DNA of 64,000 nt from Lonsdalea britannica (lineage in GTDB: Bacteria; Pseudomonadota; Gammaproteobacteria; Enterobacterales; Enterobacteriaceae): contig NZ_LUTN01000009.1 in the NCBI RefSeq assembly GCF_002111595.1, forward strand, positions 85,146 to 149,145, written 5' to 3'. A model generated the notes under the pieces. The model saw nothing but the letters and a program-made list of their open reading frames with translations. It made no database searches and was not told the DNA's origin. Position numbers and translations under genes: made by a program. The first letter of the stretch is position 1. The number at the start of each line of letters is the position of its first letter. Shown here piece by piece: positions 39,339 through 49,641 of this stretch.

Positions 39339-39884
39339 ATGGAAACGTTAGCGCCTGTAGGTTATTCAAGCACGATCAACAATCCGAACGATTTTGAATT
39401 AATAGCAGTTATGGAGTTATTGAGTTTCGAAGATATTTCATTTACATCCATAAATTATTATTTATCCACTCTGTTTCTCTCTGATGAGCCGCCCCCATCT
39501 ATATTGACATCATCAACAGGCAACCGACGGTTACTCATTAATTATCATGGCCCCGTCGATGATCTTGAACCCCACGATGTCGTTTTGATCTTTCCCCATA
39601 AAACTCAATCAGCCCCCCTCTCTCCCACCGAAAAAACGCACAGAATGAATGAGTTCAAGCGTCACCTTATTCACGTATTAATTATTGACCGTATTATTTC
39701 ATCCCCGATGAAAATCGAGGGAAATACCCTCGATAGCAACAGAGAACCGCCTATTTCTATTCACGAAAAGAGTTATAAAAGTTGCCTCTCTATTTCGGAT
39801 AACTGGAAACCGGGTGCGCTCAATCACGTTAAACAAGTCATTAATCGTTATCAGCACACCTGCTGTGCTAACTATCATGAGTGA
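39339..39884 (+). CDS. Orphan ORF upstream of and overlapping the ipt gene
   Basis: A 181-residue protein with no motif I recognise. It is AT-rich and polar, with an acidic N-terminal half ([15 protein letters not shown] near 76-90) and a Cys-containing end ([19 protein letters not shown]). An in-frame ATG of the following ipt gene (39877) lies inside its last codons, implying translational coupling. The gall-forming Pantoea agglomerans etz cytokinin gene is preceded by an ORF called pre-etz; this could be its counterpart, which I cannot verify without alignment. Confidence 0.6.
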   Translation: METLAPVGYSSTINNPNDFELIAVMELLSFEDISFTSINYYLSTLFLSDEPPPSILTSSTGNRRLLINYHGPVDDLEPHDVVLIFPHKTQSAPLSPTEKTHRMNEFKRHLIHVLIIDRIISSPMKIEGNTLDSNREPPISIHEKSYKSCLSISDNWKPGALNHVKQVINRYQHTCCANYHE

Positions 39885-39894
39885 GGAATACACG

Positions 39895-40610
39895 ATGAGC
39901 ACGAGATTGCACCTTATTTGGGGACCGACGAGTACCGGAAAAACAGCGAGATCGGTGGCATTGGCGGAACGCACCGGCGCGCCTGTGTTGGTTCTGGATC
40001 GTATACAATGTTGCCTGATGTAGCGATGGGCAGCGGACGCCCTTCAGAACAGGAATTGCGCGGCACAAAGCGCGTTTATCTGAACTCACGGCCGATTTCA
40101 CAAAACATCATCTCCGCGCAACAAGCCGTCGAGCAGCTTCATCAACTGACTGACCATTATTCCGCGACACATCCGCTGATTATCCTTGAGGGAGGGTCGG
40201 TATCCATATTGCAGGAGATGGTCAAACACACAACTTGGGGCCAGAGTTATACCTGGTCTTTCGAGCCGATACCCATGCCTTCCGCCGACGTTTTTCTGAA
40301 ACGCGCCACAAAACGCGTATGGGAGATGTTTTACCCAGACGGCGGGCTGAAGTCGCTGCTGGAGGAAATGGTGCAATTATGGGCGAATCCCGAATACCGT
40401 GACACGCTCGCGGATATTGACGGCTACCGTTGTATCATTGGCTATCTGCGTCAGCGGCGACGACGCGTCGATGACATCCTCCATATGAGTCTCAACGAAC
40501 ATAAGCAACTGGCGGAAGAAATCGCCCGAGAGTATTGGCAACATGCCGTTTGGCAGCAAAATAATTTCCCGGATATTCCCCATACCTGGCGCCAGGCCAA
40601 GTATGGTTGA
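39895..40610 (+). pseudogene. ipt: Isopentenyltransferase (Tzs/Ipt/Etz type), cytokinin biosynthesis, one frameshift
   Basis: Two frames form a 238-residue adenylate dimethylallyltransferase-type protein. The P-loop is [15 protein letters not shown], followed by the catalytic-Asp block [10 protein letters not shown]. After adding one C to the CC at 40014-40015 the second frame supplies [19 protein letters not shown]-like ILEGGSVSILQEM and DIDGYRCIIGYLRQ. All match blocks of Agrobacterium Tzs. The enzyme prenylates AMP to make cytokinin precursors. Start [12 protein letters not shown] has GAGG eight bases upstream; ATG 39877 is an alternative. The lesion is probably an assembly error. Confidence 0.88.
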
Positions 40611-40808
40611 CCCTGCGTGTTGAAAATGTCTCCGTCAACCGTGCACCATCCCTGCCGGACCCGGTGATTTCCTGCAACGCCGATGAGCGGGTCTGATTGA
40701 CCCGCATCGAAACCGTGATAAATGTTAATTAAGACCTTTCCCAGCCAGCATTTCCGCCAGCCTTTGCTACGCTTAGGTAGACATTTAGCCATTAGCTAAG
40801 GAGCTGGT

Positions 40809-41057
40809 ATGTTCGGAAAAGCAGAAGATAAAGTAAACGAAGCGGCTGGCGCTGCTCAGGAAACTTTCGGCGAGGCCACTGACTCACACGAGCATCAGTT
40901 CAAAGGGGCGGCTAAAAAATATGCCTCCCAGGCCAGCTATGCCGCACGCGATGCGGCTGATGTTGTTAAAAGCCAGGTTAAATCCAACCCGATGGCAGGC
41001 GTCGCCATTGCTGCCGCGACCGGGATTGTGCTGGGATTTTTACTCGGCCGTAAGTAA
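40809..41057 (+). CDS. ElaB/YqjD/DUF883 family protein
   Basis: An 82-residue protein: an amphipathic, Ala-rich N-terminal part (KVNEAAGAAQETFGEA) and a single C-terminal membrane helix with the family's GVAIAAATGIVLGFLLGRK end. ElaB/YqjD proteins are stationary-phase inner-membrane proteins that bind ribosomes. TAAGGAG precedes the ATG, and a terminator follows at 41105-41129. Confidence 0.88.
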   Translation: MFGKAEDKVNEAAGAAQETFGEATDSHEHQFKGAAKKYASQASYAARDAADVVKSQVKSNPMAGVAIAAATGIVLGFLLGRK

Positions 41058-41104
41058 TCAATTGTTAGCGATGATCACCTTCGCCGCTGCAAAGCGGCAA
41101 GCAC

Positions 41105-41129
41105 AAAGGCCCCTCACCGGGCCTTTTTT
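41105..41129 (+). terminator. Terminator after the DUF883 gene
   Basis: AAAGGCCC and GGGCCTTT arms with a CTCACC loop are followed by T-runs. Confidence 0.85.
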
Positions 41130-41244
41130 ATTGATGCAACCCGCCTCGTTCGCCCGCCACCGTGCGTTATCGCCAAGACGGCTACCCCACGCGCGGGCCG
41201 CCGTCTGACGAGCGACGGTGCCCTTTCACGCTTTCACCCACGCG

Positions 41245-43080
41245 TCACGGAGCATCGGACACCATCACCTGATGGCCGGGGCCAACCTCGGTATACACTC
41301 GCAGCGGCGGCACATAGCCCAAAGGACGTACCGGGCTTTTCAACTCCTCGATGGCCGCATTACGCCGCATACCACGCCGCGCGGGATCAGGCACCGGCAC
41401 CGCCGCCATCAGCTTTTGCGTATAGGGATGCTGGGGACGGGCGAAGATCGCCTCGCGCGGGCCGATCTCGACGATTTCGCCCAGACGCATCACCGCCACC
41501 CGGTGACTGACGCGCTCCACCACCGCCATATCGTGAGAGATAAACAGGAACGCGATGTTGAACTGCGCCTGCAAATCGAGCAGCAGATTGCACACCTGTG
41601 CCTTGATCGACACATCCAGCGCCGAGACGCTTTCGTCCGCGATGATCACCTTGGGGTTCAACGCCAGCGCCCGGGCAATCGCCACCCGCTGACGCTGCCC
41701 ACCGGAAAACTCGTGCGGGAAGCGATCCATCATGGACGGCGACAGCCCCACCCGGTCCAGCAGTTCGGCGACCTTCTGCCGCGCCTCGGACGGCGAGGCC
41801 AGCCGGTGTTTAATCATTGGCTCGGCGACGGCCGCCCCCACCGTCATGCGCGGATTGAGGCTGGAAAACGGATCCTGGAAAATCATCTGCGCACTGCGGC
41901 GCATCGTGCGCAAACCAACGACGTCAAGATTCAGCACATCGTATCCGTCCAGCTGAACCTCACCGCTGTGCGGTTCAATCAGCCGAATGATGGAGCGCCC
42001 GGTGGTCGACTTGCCGCAGCCGGACTCGCCCACCAGCGCCAGCGTCTCGCCCTGAAACAGGTCGAACGAGACATTCTCCACCGCATGCACCGCGCCGCTC
42101 GAACGCCCCAGCAAACCGGAGCGAAGATCGAATCGCGTGACCAGATTTTTTACGGACAGCACCGGCGTCTTGCCGCTTTGCACCGTGTTGGCCACGTTAC
42201 CCGCGGGGATGACGTCGCCGCTGTGCATGTCGATGCGCGGGAAACGCAGCGGCCACGGCTGCCCGTCCATCGACCCCAGAGTCGGCACTGCGGCGAGCAA
42301 CGCCCGCGTGTAGGGATGTTTGCCGTGACGGAAGACGTCGGCGGTATCGCCCGTTTCCACCTGTTCCCCGCGAAACATCACCAGCGTCCGGTCGGCGATC
42401 TCCGCCACCACCCCCATATCGTGCGTGATGAACAGCACCGCCATTCCCTCTTCTTCCTGCAAGGTTTTAATCAGATCCAGAATCTGACCCTGAATGGTAA
42501 CGTCAAGCGCGGTCGTCGGCTCATCGGCAATCAACAGCCTGGGCTTCGAGGCCAGCGCCATCGCAATCATCACGCGCTGGCGCATACCGCCGGAGAACTG
42601 ATGCGGGTAGTCGTCGAACCGGGCGGAGGGATTAGGAATGCGCACCTTGTCCAGCAGCCGCAGCGTCTCTTCCCGCGCGGCCGCCTTGCCTAACCCCTTA
42701 TGCTGCCGCAGCACCTCCGAAATTTGCCGCCCAATGGTGAACACCGGATTGAGCGACGTCATCGGTTCCTGAAAAATCATCGCGGCGTCGTTGCCGCGCA
42801 CCTCGCGCATCGCCTTCTCCGGGAGCGACAGGATATCTTTCCCGTTCAGCATAATACGGCCTTCGATACGGCTGGAACGTGGATCGAGCAGGCGCATCAC
42901 CGACAGCGAGGTCACGCTTTTGCCGGAGCCGCTCTCGCCGACGACGGCGACCGTTTCACCGGCTCGGACCTCGAAGGACATCCCGCGCACGACGGTTTTC
43001 CATTCGCCGTCCACGCGAAACGACGTAGTGAGATTCTGCACGGAAAGGACGCATTCCCGCGGCGGTTTTGGCTCATTCAT
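41245..43080 (-). CDS. Dual-domain dipeptide/glutathione-type ABC ATPase
   Basis: A 611-residue protein with two fused ABC ATPase domains. Domain 1 has [16 protein letters not shown] near residue 48 and [19 protein letters not shown]; domain 2 has [18 protein letters not shown] near 355 and [19 protein letters not shown]. It is a paralogue of GsiA at 29542-31458 but not a recent copy. As the last gene of the minus-strand group regulator/binding protein/permeases/gamma-glutamyltransferase it energises the second peptide importer. Confidence 0.92.
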   Translation of the reverse strand: MNEPKPPRECVLSVQNLTTSFRVDGEWKTVVRGMSFEVRAGETVAVVGESGSGKSVTSLSVMRLLDPRSSRIEGRIMLNGKDILSLPEKAMREVRGNDAAMIFQEPMTSLNPVFTIGRQISEVLRQHKGLGKAAAREETLRLLDKVRIPNPSARFDDYPHQFSGGMRQRVMIAMALASKPRLLIADEPTTALDVTIQGQILDLIKTLQEEEGMAVLFITHDMGVVAEIADRTLVMFRGEQVETGDTADVFRHGKHPYTRALLAAVPTLGSMDGQPWPLRFPRIDMHSGDVIPAGNVANTVQSGKTPVLSVKNLVTRFDLRSGLLGRSSGAVHAVENVSFDLFQGETLALVGESGCGKSTTGRSIIRLIEPHSGEVQLDGYDVLNLDVVGLRTMRRSAQMIFQDPFSSLNPRMTVGAAVAEPMIKHRLASPSEARQKVAELLDRVGLSPSMMDRFPHEFSGGQRQRVAIARALALNPKVIIADESVSALDVSIKAQVCNLLLDLQAQFNIAFLFISHDMAVVERVSHRVAVMRLGEIVEIGPREAIFARPQHPYTQKLMAAVPVPDPARRGMRRNAAIEELKSPVRPLGYVPPLRVYTEVGPGHQVMVSDAP

Positions 43081-43169
43081 GATTCAGTTTTCCCCGTGAC
43101 GGGCGGTGGTCTTCACCTCCCGTCTTGACCTGAATAGCTGCGGTGTTCAACACCGCAGGGCGGCATTGA

Positions 43170-44953
43170 TCACCGGCCTATCGCATACGCCTGCATCAGC
43201 CGTGGCGTAGCGGCGGCGCGCAGCAGTCCATCTTCGTCCCGACGCGCGGCCGTCAAGCGGCCAATCGTCCAGGGATCGGACGCCACGATGTCGTGTCCGC
43301 GCGCCTGAGTGCGGACAGCGCGGCGTCGCCGATGCTGCTTTCAATCATTACGTGACCCGGCTGGCGGGTGCGCGGATAGAACGAGCCGGGGAAATGCGCG
43401 GTATGGAACAGCGGCAGGTCGATCGCCTGCTGCAGGTTCAATCCGTAATGGGCATAGCGTAGGAAAAACGCCAGCTGCCACTGATCCTGCTGGTCGCCGC
43501 CCGGCGTACCAAACGACAGCGTCGGCCGCCCCTCATACAGGGCAATCGACGGCGTGAGCGTGGTGCGCGGGCGCTTGCCGGGCGCCAACGATGTCGGCAG
43601 GCCCGGTTTTAACCAGAACATCTGCGCGCGGGAGTTCAGACAGAAGCCCAGACCCGGAATGACCGGCGAAGATTGCAGCCAGCCGCCGGACGGCGTGACC
43701 GACACCATATTGCCCTCGCGATCGATGACGTCGATATGCACCGTGTCTCCCCGTTTTTCGGTCAGGTGCGACATGGTCGGTTCATACACGGCGCCCACGC
43801 CGCGCTGAGCGGCGAGCATGTCCAGCGTCAGATCGTACTGTTGGGTGTACCCCGGCAGGCACCCCGGCCGCAACGCCAGCGAGGCCTCGGCGGCGATCAG
43901 CTGGCGACGCCCCTCGTTATAGCCGTCGGACAGCAGGGTCTGCATCGGCACAGAGGCGAAATTGGGGTCGCCGTAATAGACTTCGCGGTCCGCATACGCC
44001 AGCTTCATCGCCTCCACGACCGTATGAACGAATTCCGGACCCGCCGGATCCATCGCGGCGATGTCGATGCCTTTCAGCAGCGCCAGCGACTGTAACAGCA
44101 CCGGTCCCTGCCCCCACGGCCCGGTTTTGGCGACGGTCCAACCGTGGTAGTCATACGTGGTGGGCGCTTCGATCGTCGCCTGCCAGTTCGCCATATCGTC
44201 GGCGGTCAGCACGCCTTTATGGCGATGGCCGCTGGCGTCCATCACCTCGGCCGTTTGCAGATAGTCCGCGATAGCCTCGGCGACAAAACCGCGGTAAAAG
44301 GCATCTCTCGCCGCATCGATACCCGCCTCGCGCCCCGGTCGGGCTTCGGACTCCCGGATAATGCGTTTCCAGGTTTCGGCCAGGACGGGGTTGGTGAAGT
44401 TCGACAGCGCGGCAGGCGCGGTGCCGCCGGGCAGCCACGTGGCGTACGACGTCGGCCACTCCGTGCGGAAGAACTCAGCCAGATCGCTGATGGTCGCCGC
44501 CACTCTCGGCAACAGCGGATGACCGTTCTCCAGATAACCAATGGCCGGTTCCAGTACCTCGCGCACGGTCATCGTGCCGTAGTCGCGCAGCATCAGCATC
44601 CAGCCGTCGAACGAGCCGGGGATCACCGTCGCCAGCAGACCGTCGCCGGGGATCAGGTCGAGCCCTTCGGCGGTATAGTGCTCAAGCGTCGCCGCCGCTG
44701 GCGCGGTGCCCTGCGCGCAGATCACCTCTACCTTGTCTTTTTTACGCGAATAAATCACGGCGGGCATGTCGCCGCCGGGGCCGTTCAGATGCGGCTCGAC
44801 CACCTGCAAGACAAAGCCGGTCGCCACGGCCGCGTCAAAGGCGTTGCCGCCCTTTTCCAATATGCTCATGCCAACGGCGGAGGCGATCCAGTGGGTCGAG
44901 GTGACCACGCCGAAGGTGCCTAAAATCTCCGGACGCGTGGTGAATGCATTCAT
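43170..44953 (-). pseudogene. Gamma-glutamyltransferase family protein, one frameshift near C-terminus
   Basis: The main frame (to 43253) encodes a YwrD-type Ntn hydrolase: GMSILEKGGNAFDAAVATGF near residue 28, HLNGPGGDM, and the autoprocessing/catalytic Thr in KRGDTVHIDVID. The last domain has LNSRAQMFW, PGKRPRTTLTPSIAL and FGTPGGDQQ. Adding one base near 43304 continues the family's tail (LSALRARGHDIVASDPW...) to a stop at 43170, 594 residues in all. There is no signal peptide, so it would act in the cytoplasm on imported gamma-glutamyl compounds. Its gene lies 16 bases after the permease. Confidence 0.88.
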
Positions 44954-44968
44954 GACGCTTTCCTTCTG

Positions 44969-45844
44969 TTATGAGTTTTCACGCGGGTCGAGCGCATCAC
45001 GCAAGCCGTCGCCCAGCAGGTTAAAGCCAATCACCACCAGAAAAATGGCGGCCCCCGGCCACATCGCCATCCAGGGCGCCTGAGTCAGGAAGTTTTTGGC
45101 GACGTTCAGCATCGAGCCCCAGCTAGGCGCGGGCGCCTGTTGACCGAGACCGAGAAAAGACAGACTGGCTTCCGCGATAATCGCGGTCGCCACCGTCAGC
45201 GTCGCCTGTACGATAATCGGCGGCAGGATATTCGGCAGGACGTAGCGCAACAGGATATCGCCGTGGCCCAGTCCGATAGAGCGCGCGCCTTCGATGTAGT
45301 CTTCGGTTTTGACCGCCAGCACCTGCGAACGCGTGAGCCGAATAAAAATCGGCATCGCGGACAAGCCGATGGCGATCATCGCATTGGTCAGGCTCGGGCC
45401 GAGAAAGGCCGCCAGCGCAATCGCCATGATCAGGAAAGGCATCGCCAGAAACGCTTCGGTCACGCGGGAAATCACCTGATCGACCCAGCCGCCGAAATAG
45501 CCGGAGATCAGTCCAAAAGGCACGCCGGTCAACACGGCGATAGCGACGGAGATTACCCCCGCCATCAGCGAGGCCTGCGCACCCCAGACCATCCGCGACA
45601 GCACGTCGCGCCCAATGTCGTCCGTCCCCAACCAGTGCGCGGCCGACGGCGCTTTACGAATCGCGCTCCAGCTGGTCGCCAGCGGATCCGCCAACGGCAA
45701 CAGCGGCGCCAGCACCGCCAAGAGCGCAAAAAAAACGATGATGATCAGACCGGCGATCGAACTGCGATTGCGCTTCATCTTCTTCCAGGCGCGGTTGCCG
45801 GCAGCAGCCTGCGGCGCGACGACGATAGGTTCAGTCAGGCTCAT
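44969..45844 (-). CDS. Peptide ABC transporter permease (DppC type)
   Basis: A 291-residue permease, MSLTEPIVVAPQAAAGNR at the start, then the OppC-type N-terminal helix (SSIAGLIIIVFFALLAVLAPLL) and five further segments. GTDDIGRDVLSRMVWGAQASL and the EAA loop GARSIGLGHGDILLRYVLPN are present. ATG 45844 overlaps the stop of the DppB-type gene by four bases; the longer open frame to 45928 is ignored. Pairs with the 45841-46788 product. Confidence 0.9.
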   Translation of the reverse strand: MSLTEPIVVAPQAAAGNRAWKKMKRNRSSIAGLIIIVFFALLAVLAPLLPLADPLATSWSAIRKAPSAAHWLGTDDIGRDVLSRMVWGAQASLMAGVISVAIAVLTGVPFGLISGYFGGWVDQVISRVTEAFLAMPFLIMAIALAAFLGPSLTNAMIAIGLSAMPIFIRLTRSQVLAVKTEDYIEGARSIGLGHGDILLRYVLPNILPPIIVQATLTVATAIIAEASLSFLGLGQQAPAPSWGSMLNVAKNFLTQAPWMAMWPGAAIFLVVIGFNLLGDGLRDALDPRENS

Positions 45845-46788
45845 AGCGCGCTCCTCATTCGCGGATTCAACAGCATGGCGGCGACGTCCGCCAGCAGGTT
45901 CATGACGATAAAGCCGACCGCCGTGCATAGGACCACGCCCTGCACCACCGCGTAATCACGGTTGAACACCGCATCGACGATCAGCTTCCCGAAGCCGGGA
46001 ATGGTGAAGATTTGTTCGGTCAGCACCGCGCCCGCCAGCAGTTCGCCGAACAACAGGGCCGTCAGCGTAATGATGGGCGACAGCGCGTTGCGAAAAGCAT
46101 GGCTTAGCACCACCTCGCGGTTGGACAACCCTTTGGCGCGCGCCGTGCGGATATAGTCCGCTTTCATGACCGACAGCATCGCCGATCGCGTGTGCCGCAT
46201 CAGCGTGGCCGCCAGCGCGGTGCCGAGCACAAAAGCAGGCATAAGGGTCGTTTGCAGCGAGCGCAGCGGGTCGGAAAACAACGATTCATAGCCCGAGGCA
46301 GGCAGCCAGCCCAGCTGCACGGACACCAGCAGAATCAGCATGATGCCGAGCCAGAAGTTGGGGATCGACAGCCCCGAGAGCGCGACCACGTTAGCCAGAT
46401 AATCCAGCGTCGTGTTCTGCTTCACCGCCGCCAGAATGCCGATCGGCACACCGATGATCAGTGCGAAGAACATCGCCATCACCGCCAGTTGCAGGGTGAC
46501 CGGCAGTTTTTCGCCGATCAGTTCGAGTACCGGCTGATTGGTGCGCAGCGACACGCCAAAATCGCCTTGCGCCACGTCCCCAAGCCAGTAGAAGTACTGA
46601 TACACCACCGGGTCGTTCATGCGGTATTTTTCACGCAGCAGCTCCATCACCGCAGGATCGCGCTCTTCCCCCGCCATCGCCAGGATCGGATCGCCCGGCA
46701 GCAGCTTTTGCAGCGAAAAAACGAAAATGGAGATAATCAGGAGCGTCGGTATCGCCACCAGCAGGCGCTTGCCGATATAGATGTACAT
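45841..46788 (-). CDS. Peptide ABC transporter permease (DppB type)
   Basis: A 315-residue permease with six membrane segments. It begins MYIYIGKRLLVAIPTLLIIS, contains LLPGDPILAMAGEE near residue 30, an EAA loop in RTARAKGLSNREVVLSHAFRNAL and ends with DVAAMLLNPRMR. It follows the binding-protein gene by 79 bases and overlaps the DppC-type gene. Confidence 0.9.
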   Translation of the reverse strand: MYIYIGKRLLVAIPTLLIISIFVFSLQKLLPGDPILAMAGEERDPAVMELLREKYRMNDPVVYQYFYWLGDVAQGDFGVSLRTNQPVLELIGEKLPVTLQLAVMAMFFALIIGVPIGILAAVKQNTTLDYLANVVALSGLSIPNFWLGIMLILLVSVQLGWLPASGYESLFSDPLRSLQTTLMPAFVLGTALAATLMRHTRSAMLSVMKADYIRTARAKGLSNREVVLSHAFRNALSPIITLTALLFGELLAGAVLTEQIFTIPGFGKLIVDAVFNRDYAVVQGVVLCTAVGFIVMNLLADVAAMLLNPRMRSAL

Positions 46789-46867
46789 TGGCGCGTTTCC
46801 TTATTCAGTGAGTGCTTCGACCGGGTTCGCCAAGGGGCCGCTCTGCTCCCGACGAACACACGCCGGA

Positions 46868-48379
46868 TTAGTCGCTTTTTTTGACGCCCGTCAGACGGAT
46901 CATTCCGTCGGCCGACGGCGTAAATCCGGCGACCTTTTTGGAGTAGGCATACAAATAGGCCTGATGGCCGAGATAGATCAGCGGCAGATCGTCATCCAAA
47001 ATCTGGGTCGCGGCGTCGTAGCGGGCTTTGCGTACCGCGTTATCCGTGGATTCGCGCGCTTCGTTCAGCAGCTTGTCCACAGCCGGATTGCAGTATTTGG
47101 TGTCGTTGATACCGCCTTTGCAGGTCACAAACTGGTGGATGTTGCCGTCCGGATCGGCGCGGCCCGACCAGTCGGAGCGCGACAAGACGTAGTTCCCCGC
47201 CGTCTGCTCGGACAGCAGCGTGGCGAATTCGGTGGCTTTCAGTTTGACGTTGAAACCGGCCTCGGCCGCCATTGACTGGATCACCTGCATCATCTGGGTC
47301 TGCGTCGTGTTGTTGGCGTGCTGGAGTTCGATATCAAATTTCTCGTAGCCCGCCGCCTTCATCAGCGCTTTGGCCTTGGCGACGTCTCGCGCCGGCACCG
47401 GCAGGCTCTGGTTGTACCACGGGCTGCTGGAGGGCCACGGCTGATTCCCGGCCAGCGCGGTGCCTTCAAAGACCACCTGATTGATCGCCTCACGGTCGAG
47501 GGACAGCGAGAAGGCCTGACGCAGACGCTTGTCTTTGCCGAACGGATTGTTCGCCTCCGGCCCGTTGCCGATGTTGACGTACAGCGCCATGTAGCCCGGC
47601 CCGATGACTTTGCCGTAGTTCAGCTTCGGGTTCTGCTGCACGGCGGCCACGTCCGACGCCGAGATGCGCTCGGCCAGATCCAGCTCGCCGGACTGCAGGT
47701 TAGCTAAGCGTACGGTCGTGTCCGGAATGGGGAGGAAGGTGACCTTATCGATAAAAATGTTGTCGGCATTCCAATAGCGGGGAAACTTCTCCAGCACGAT
47801 GCGGTCCTGCTGAACGCGCTGCACGAACTTGAACGCGCCGGAGCACACTGGGTCCGAGCCGAAGTTCGCCCCCAGACGCTTGCCCGCCGTCGGGGAGATC
47901 ATCATGCCGGCGCGGTCAGACAGCTGGGCCAGCAGGCTGGCGTCCGGGCTTTTCAGCGTGAATTTCACCTGATAGTCCCCGTTCGCTTCGACGCTGGCCA
48001 CAGAGGCCAGTTCGCTCTTGCGACGGGACTCCGGCATCGTCATGTAGCGATGAATGTTGTATACCACCGCTTCCGCGTTAAACGGCGTCCCGTCATGGAA
48101 CACCACGCCCTTGCGCAGATCCATCGTCAACGTTTTACCGCCGTCGCCCCACGTCCACTGCGTCGCCAGCTGAGGAATAATCGACAAACGATTGTCGACG
48201 TCCACCAGCCGATCGCACAGGCTGGTGTAAATAATGCGGCCGACAAACGTGCGGGACTGAGCCGGGTCCAGTACGTCCGGATCGTCCTGCAGGCCGATGC
48301 GTAACTCCACCGCCTGCGCCGTCGTCGCCATCACCGCACCGGCCAGCAAGAGTCCGGTCTGTTTGATAAGTCGGTTCAT
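46868..48379 (-). CDS. Peptide ABC transporter substrate-binding protein
   Basis: A 503-residue DppA/OppA-family (SBP family 5) protein. Signal peptide MNRLIKQTGLLLAGAVMATTAQA, then VELRIGLQDDPDVLDPAQSRTFVGR. Family blocks include WTWGDGGKTLTMDLRKGVVFHDGTPFNAEAVVYN and FSLSLDREAINQVVF. ATG 48379 follows AGAGGAAAC; the open frame to 48424 is not used. With the two permeases, the dual ATPase and the gamma-glutamyltransferase it forms one operon. Ligand inferred to be a gamma-glutamyl peptide or related compound. Confidence 0.9.
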   Translation of the reverse strand: MNRLIKQTGLLLAGAVMATTAQAVELRIGLQDDPDVLDPAQSRTFVGRIIYTSLCDRLVDVDNRLSIIPQLATQWTWGDGGKTLTMDLRKGVVFHDGTPFNAEAVVYNIHRYMTMPESRRKSELASVASVEANGDYQVKFTLKSPDASLLAQLSDRAGMMISPTAGKRLGANFGSDPVCSGAFKFVQRVQQDRIVLEKFPRYWNADNIFIDKVTFLPIPDTTVRLANLQSGELDLAERISASDVAAVQQNPKLNYGKVIGPGYMALYVNIGNGPEANNPFGKDKRLRQAFSLSLDREAINQVVFEGTALAGNQPWPSSSPWYNQSLPVPARDVAKAKALMKAAGYEKFDIELQHANNTTQTQMMQVIQSMAAEAGFNVKLKATEFATLLSEQTAGNYVLSRSDWSGRADPDGNIHQFVTCKGGINDTKYCNPAVDKLLNEARESTDNAVRKARYDAATQILDDDLPLIYLGHQAYLYAYSKKVAGFTPSADGMIRLTGVKKSD

Positions 48380-48463
48380 GTCATGTTTCCTCTGGTCGAT
48401 AATCATCGCCGGGATTCGGCGCAATGAAAGGCAGGTCAGACGGCGCTGGCCTACTGAAAACCG

Positions 48464-49213
48464 TTAGCGGCGGAGCACATCGGCGTCAGCATCGGCCGGG
48501 GCATAGTGGCCCAACGAGGTGTGGCGAATCAGCCGCTCCTCCAGCCTCAGCAGATGTTGGCGCATGGCCTCGCCCGCCCTCACCGGGTCGTGGGCGGCAA
48601 TCGCGTCAATGATTTCCGTGTGGTCGCTGTGCGAGTCGGTGAGCGACGCATTGTGGCTACGGGCCAGCGCGCGGAGCGCCTGCCAGGCCGGGTACTGCCG
48701 CACGCGGTTCACCACATCGAACAACGACAGGAACAGCTGGTTGCCTGCACTTTGCGCAATCAGTCGATGCAAGGAGCCATCCCACAGTTCGCGCCAGTCG
48801 GCGTCGGTACGCTCATAGATTTTGTCGCGCAGCGCCCGCATACGTACGATGTCCGACGGCTTGGCGCGCAGCGCGGCCAATTGCGCCAGCTGCGGTTCAA
48901 TACGCAGCCGCACCTCCATGATTTCCATGAAATTGGTTCCTTCAATCAGGTTGGCTGCATGGGTGCCCCATTGGTCCGGCTTTTGCCCGAGAAACGTGCC
49001 CGCGCCCTGCTTACGCCAGATCAGCCCTTCCGCTTCCACCACCTCCAGCGCGCGCCGTACCTCGCGTCGGCCCACGCCCCACAGCTCGGAGAGCGCCCGT
49101 TCTGTCGGCAGTTTGCCGTCGGGCTCCAACGCGCTCACGCGCAGGAGTTCGCGCAATCGCTCGAGTGCATAATGTGAATTTTCCGTTTTATTAACGCGGT
49201 TCCCGTCGCTCAT
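48464..49213 (-). CDS. FadR/GntR-family transcriptional regulator
   Basis: A 249-residue regulator: winged HTH in ALERLRELLRVSALEPDGKLPTERALSELWGVGRREVRRALEVVEAEGLI (about residues 17-66) and a FCD ligand domain with MEVRLRIEPQLAQLAALR, LHRLIAQSAGNQLF and SHSDHTEIIDAIAAHD. ATG 49213 has GGAG at seven bases; the upstream 29 residues of open frame are dropped. It sits between the peptide importer operon and the 5-oxoprolinase operon and may control either or both. Repeats for binding are found around its start. Confidence 0.88.
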   Translation of the reverse strand: MSDGNRVNKTENSHYALERLRELLRVSALEPDGKLPTERALSELWGVGRREVRRALEVVEAEGLIWRKQGAGTFLGQKPDQWGTHAANLIEGTNFMEIMEVRLRIEPQLAQLAALRAKPSDIVRMRALRDKIYERTDADWRELWDGSLHRLIAQSAGNQLFLSLFDVVNRVRQYPAWQALRALARSHNASLTDSHSDHTEIIDAIAAHDPVRAGEAMRQHLLRLEERLIRHTSLGHYAPADADADVLRR

Positions 49214-49241
49214 TGGTTCACTCCAATTGGTAATTGGTTCA
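49212..49241. promoter_or_regulatory. Direct repeats at the gntR start, candidate autoregulatory site
   Basis: ATTGGTTCA occurs at 49212-49220 and again at 49233-49241, 21 bases apart (two helical turns), with a CCAATTGG palindrome between. The left copy overlaps the start codon, so binding would repress translation initiation or transcription. Confidence 0.45.
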
Positions 49242-49641
49242 AAAAAAGCACGATGACCGAGGCAAGTCAATACGGCGGAAAAGTGCTGAACATGCAGCAA
49301 ATAGCCGCAAAATCACTGGCATTGGAAGAGATTGAGTACAGATACTGCGGCAATGAGCGGGTCAACCGGTCGAATACGTGGCGACTGTCGATTTTTCAAG
49401 CGTTTTATCTCGGGATATTTCCCGTCAGTTTTTCGTGAATAGATGAAAAAAAACGATCTGTGAGGCCATTCTTCACCGCGAGATAGCCGCCAAGCAGATG
49501 ATTAACAATAAGAATTTATGATAGCTGAATGCGGCGGACGTGCCTGATTAAACATCGTTGATGCGGGTAACATCGGCGCGTGAATATCCACCGGTGAAGG
49601 TAGAGAAAGCGCCGCCGTCTGTCGATGACGCGCCGGTGACC
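49242..49641. other. Intergenic region between gntR and the NCS1 permease gene
   Basis: 400 bases without a credible gene. It should contain the gntR promoter. No terminator with a clear U-tract was found after the permease. Confidence 0.45.
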
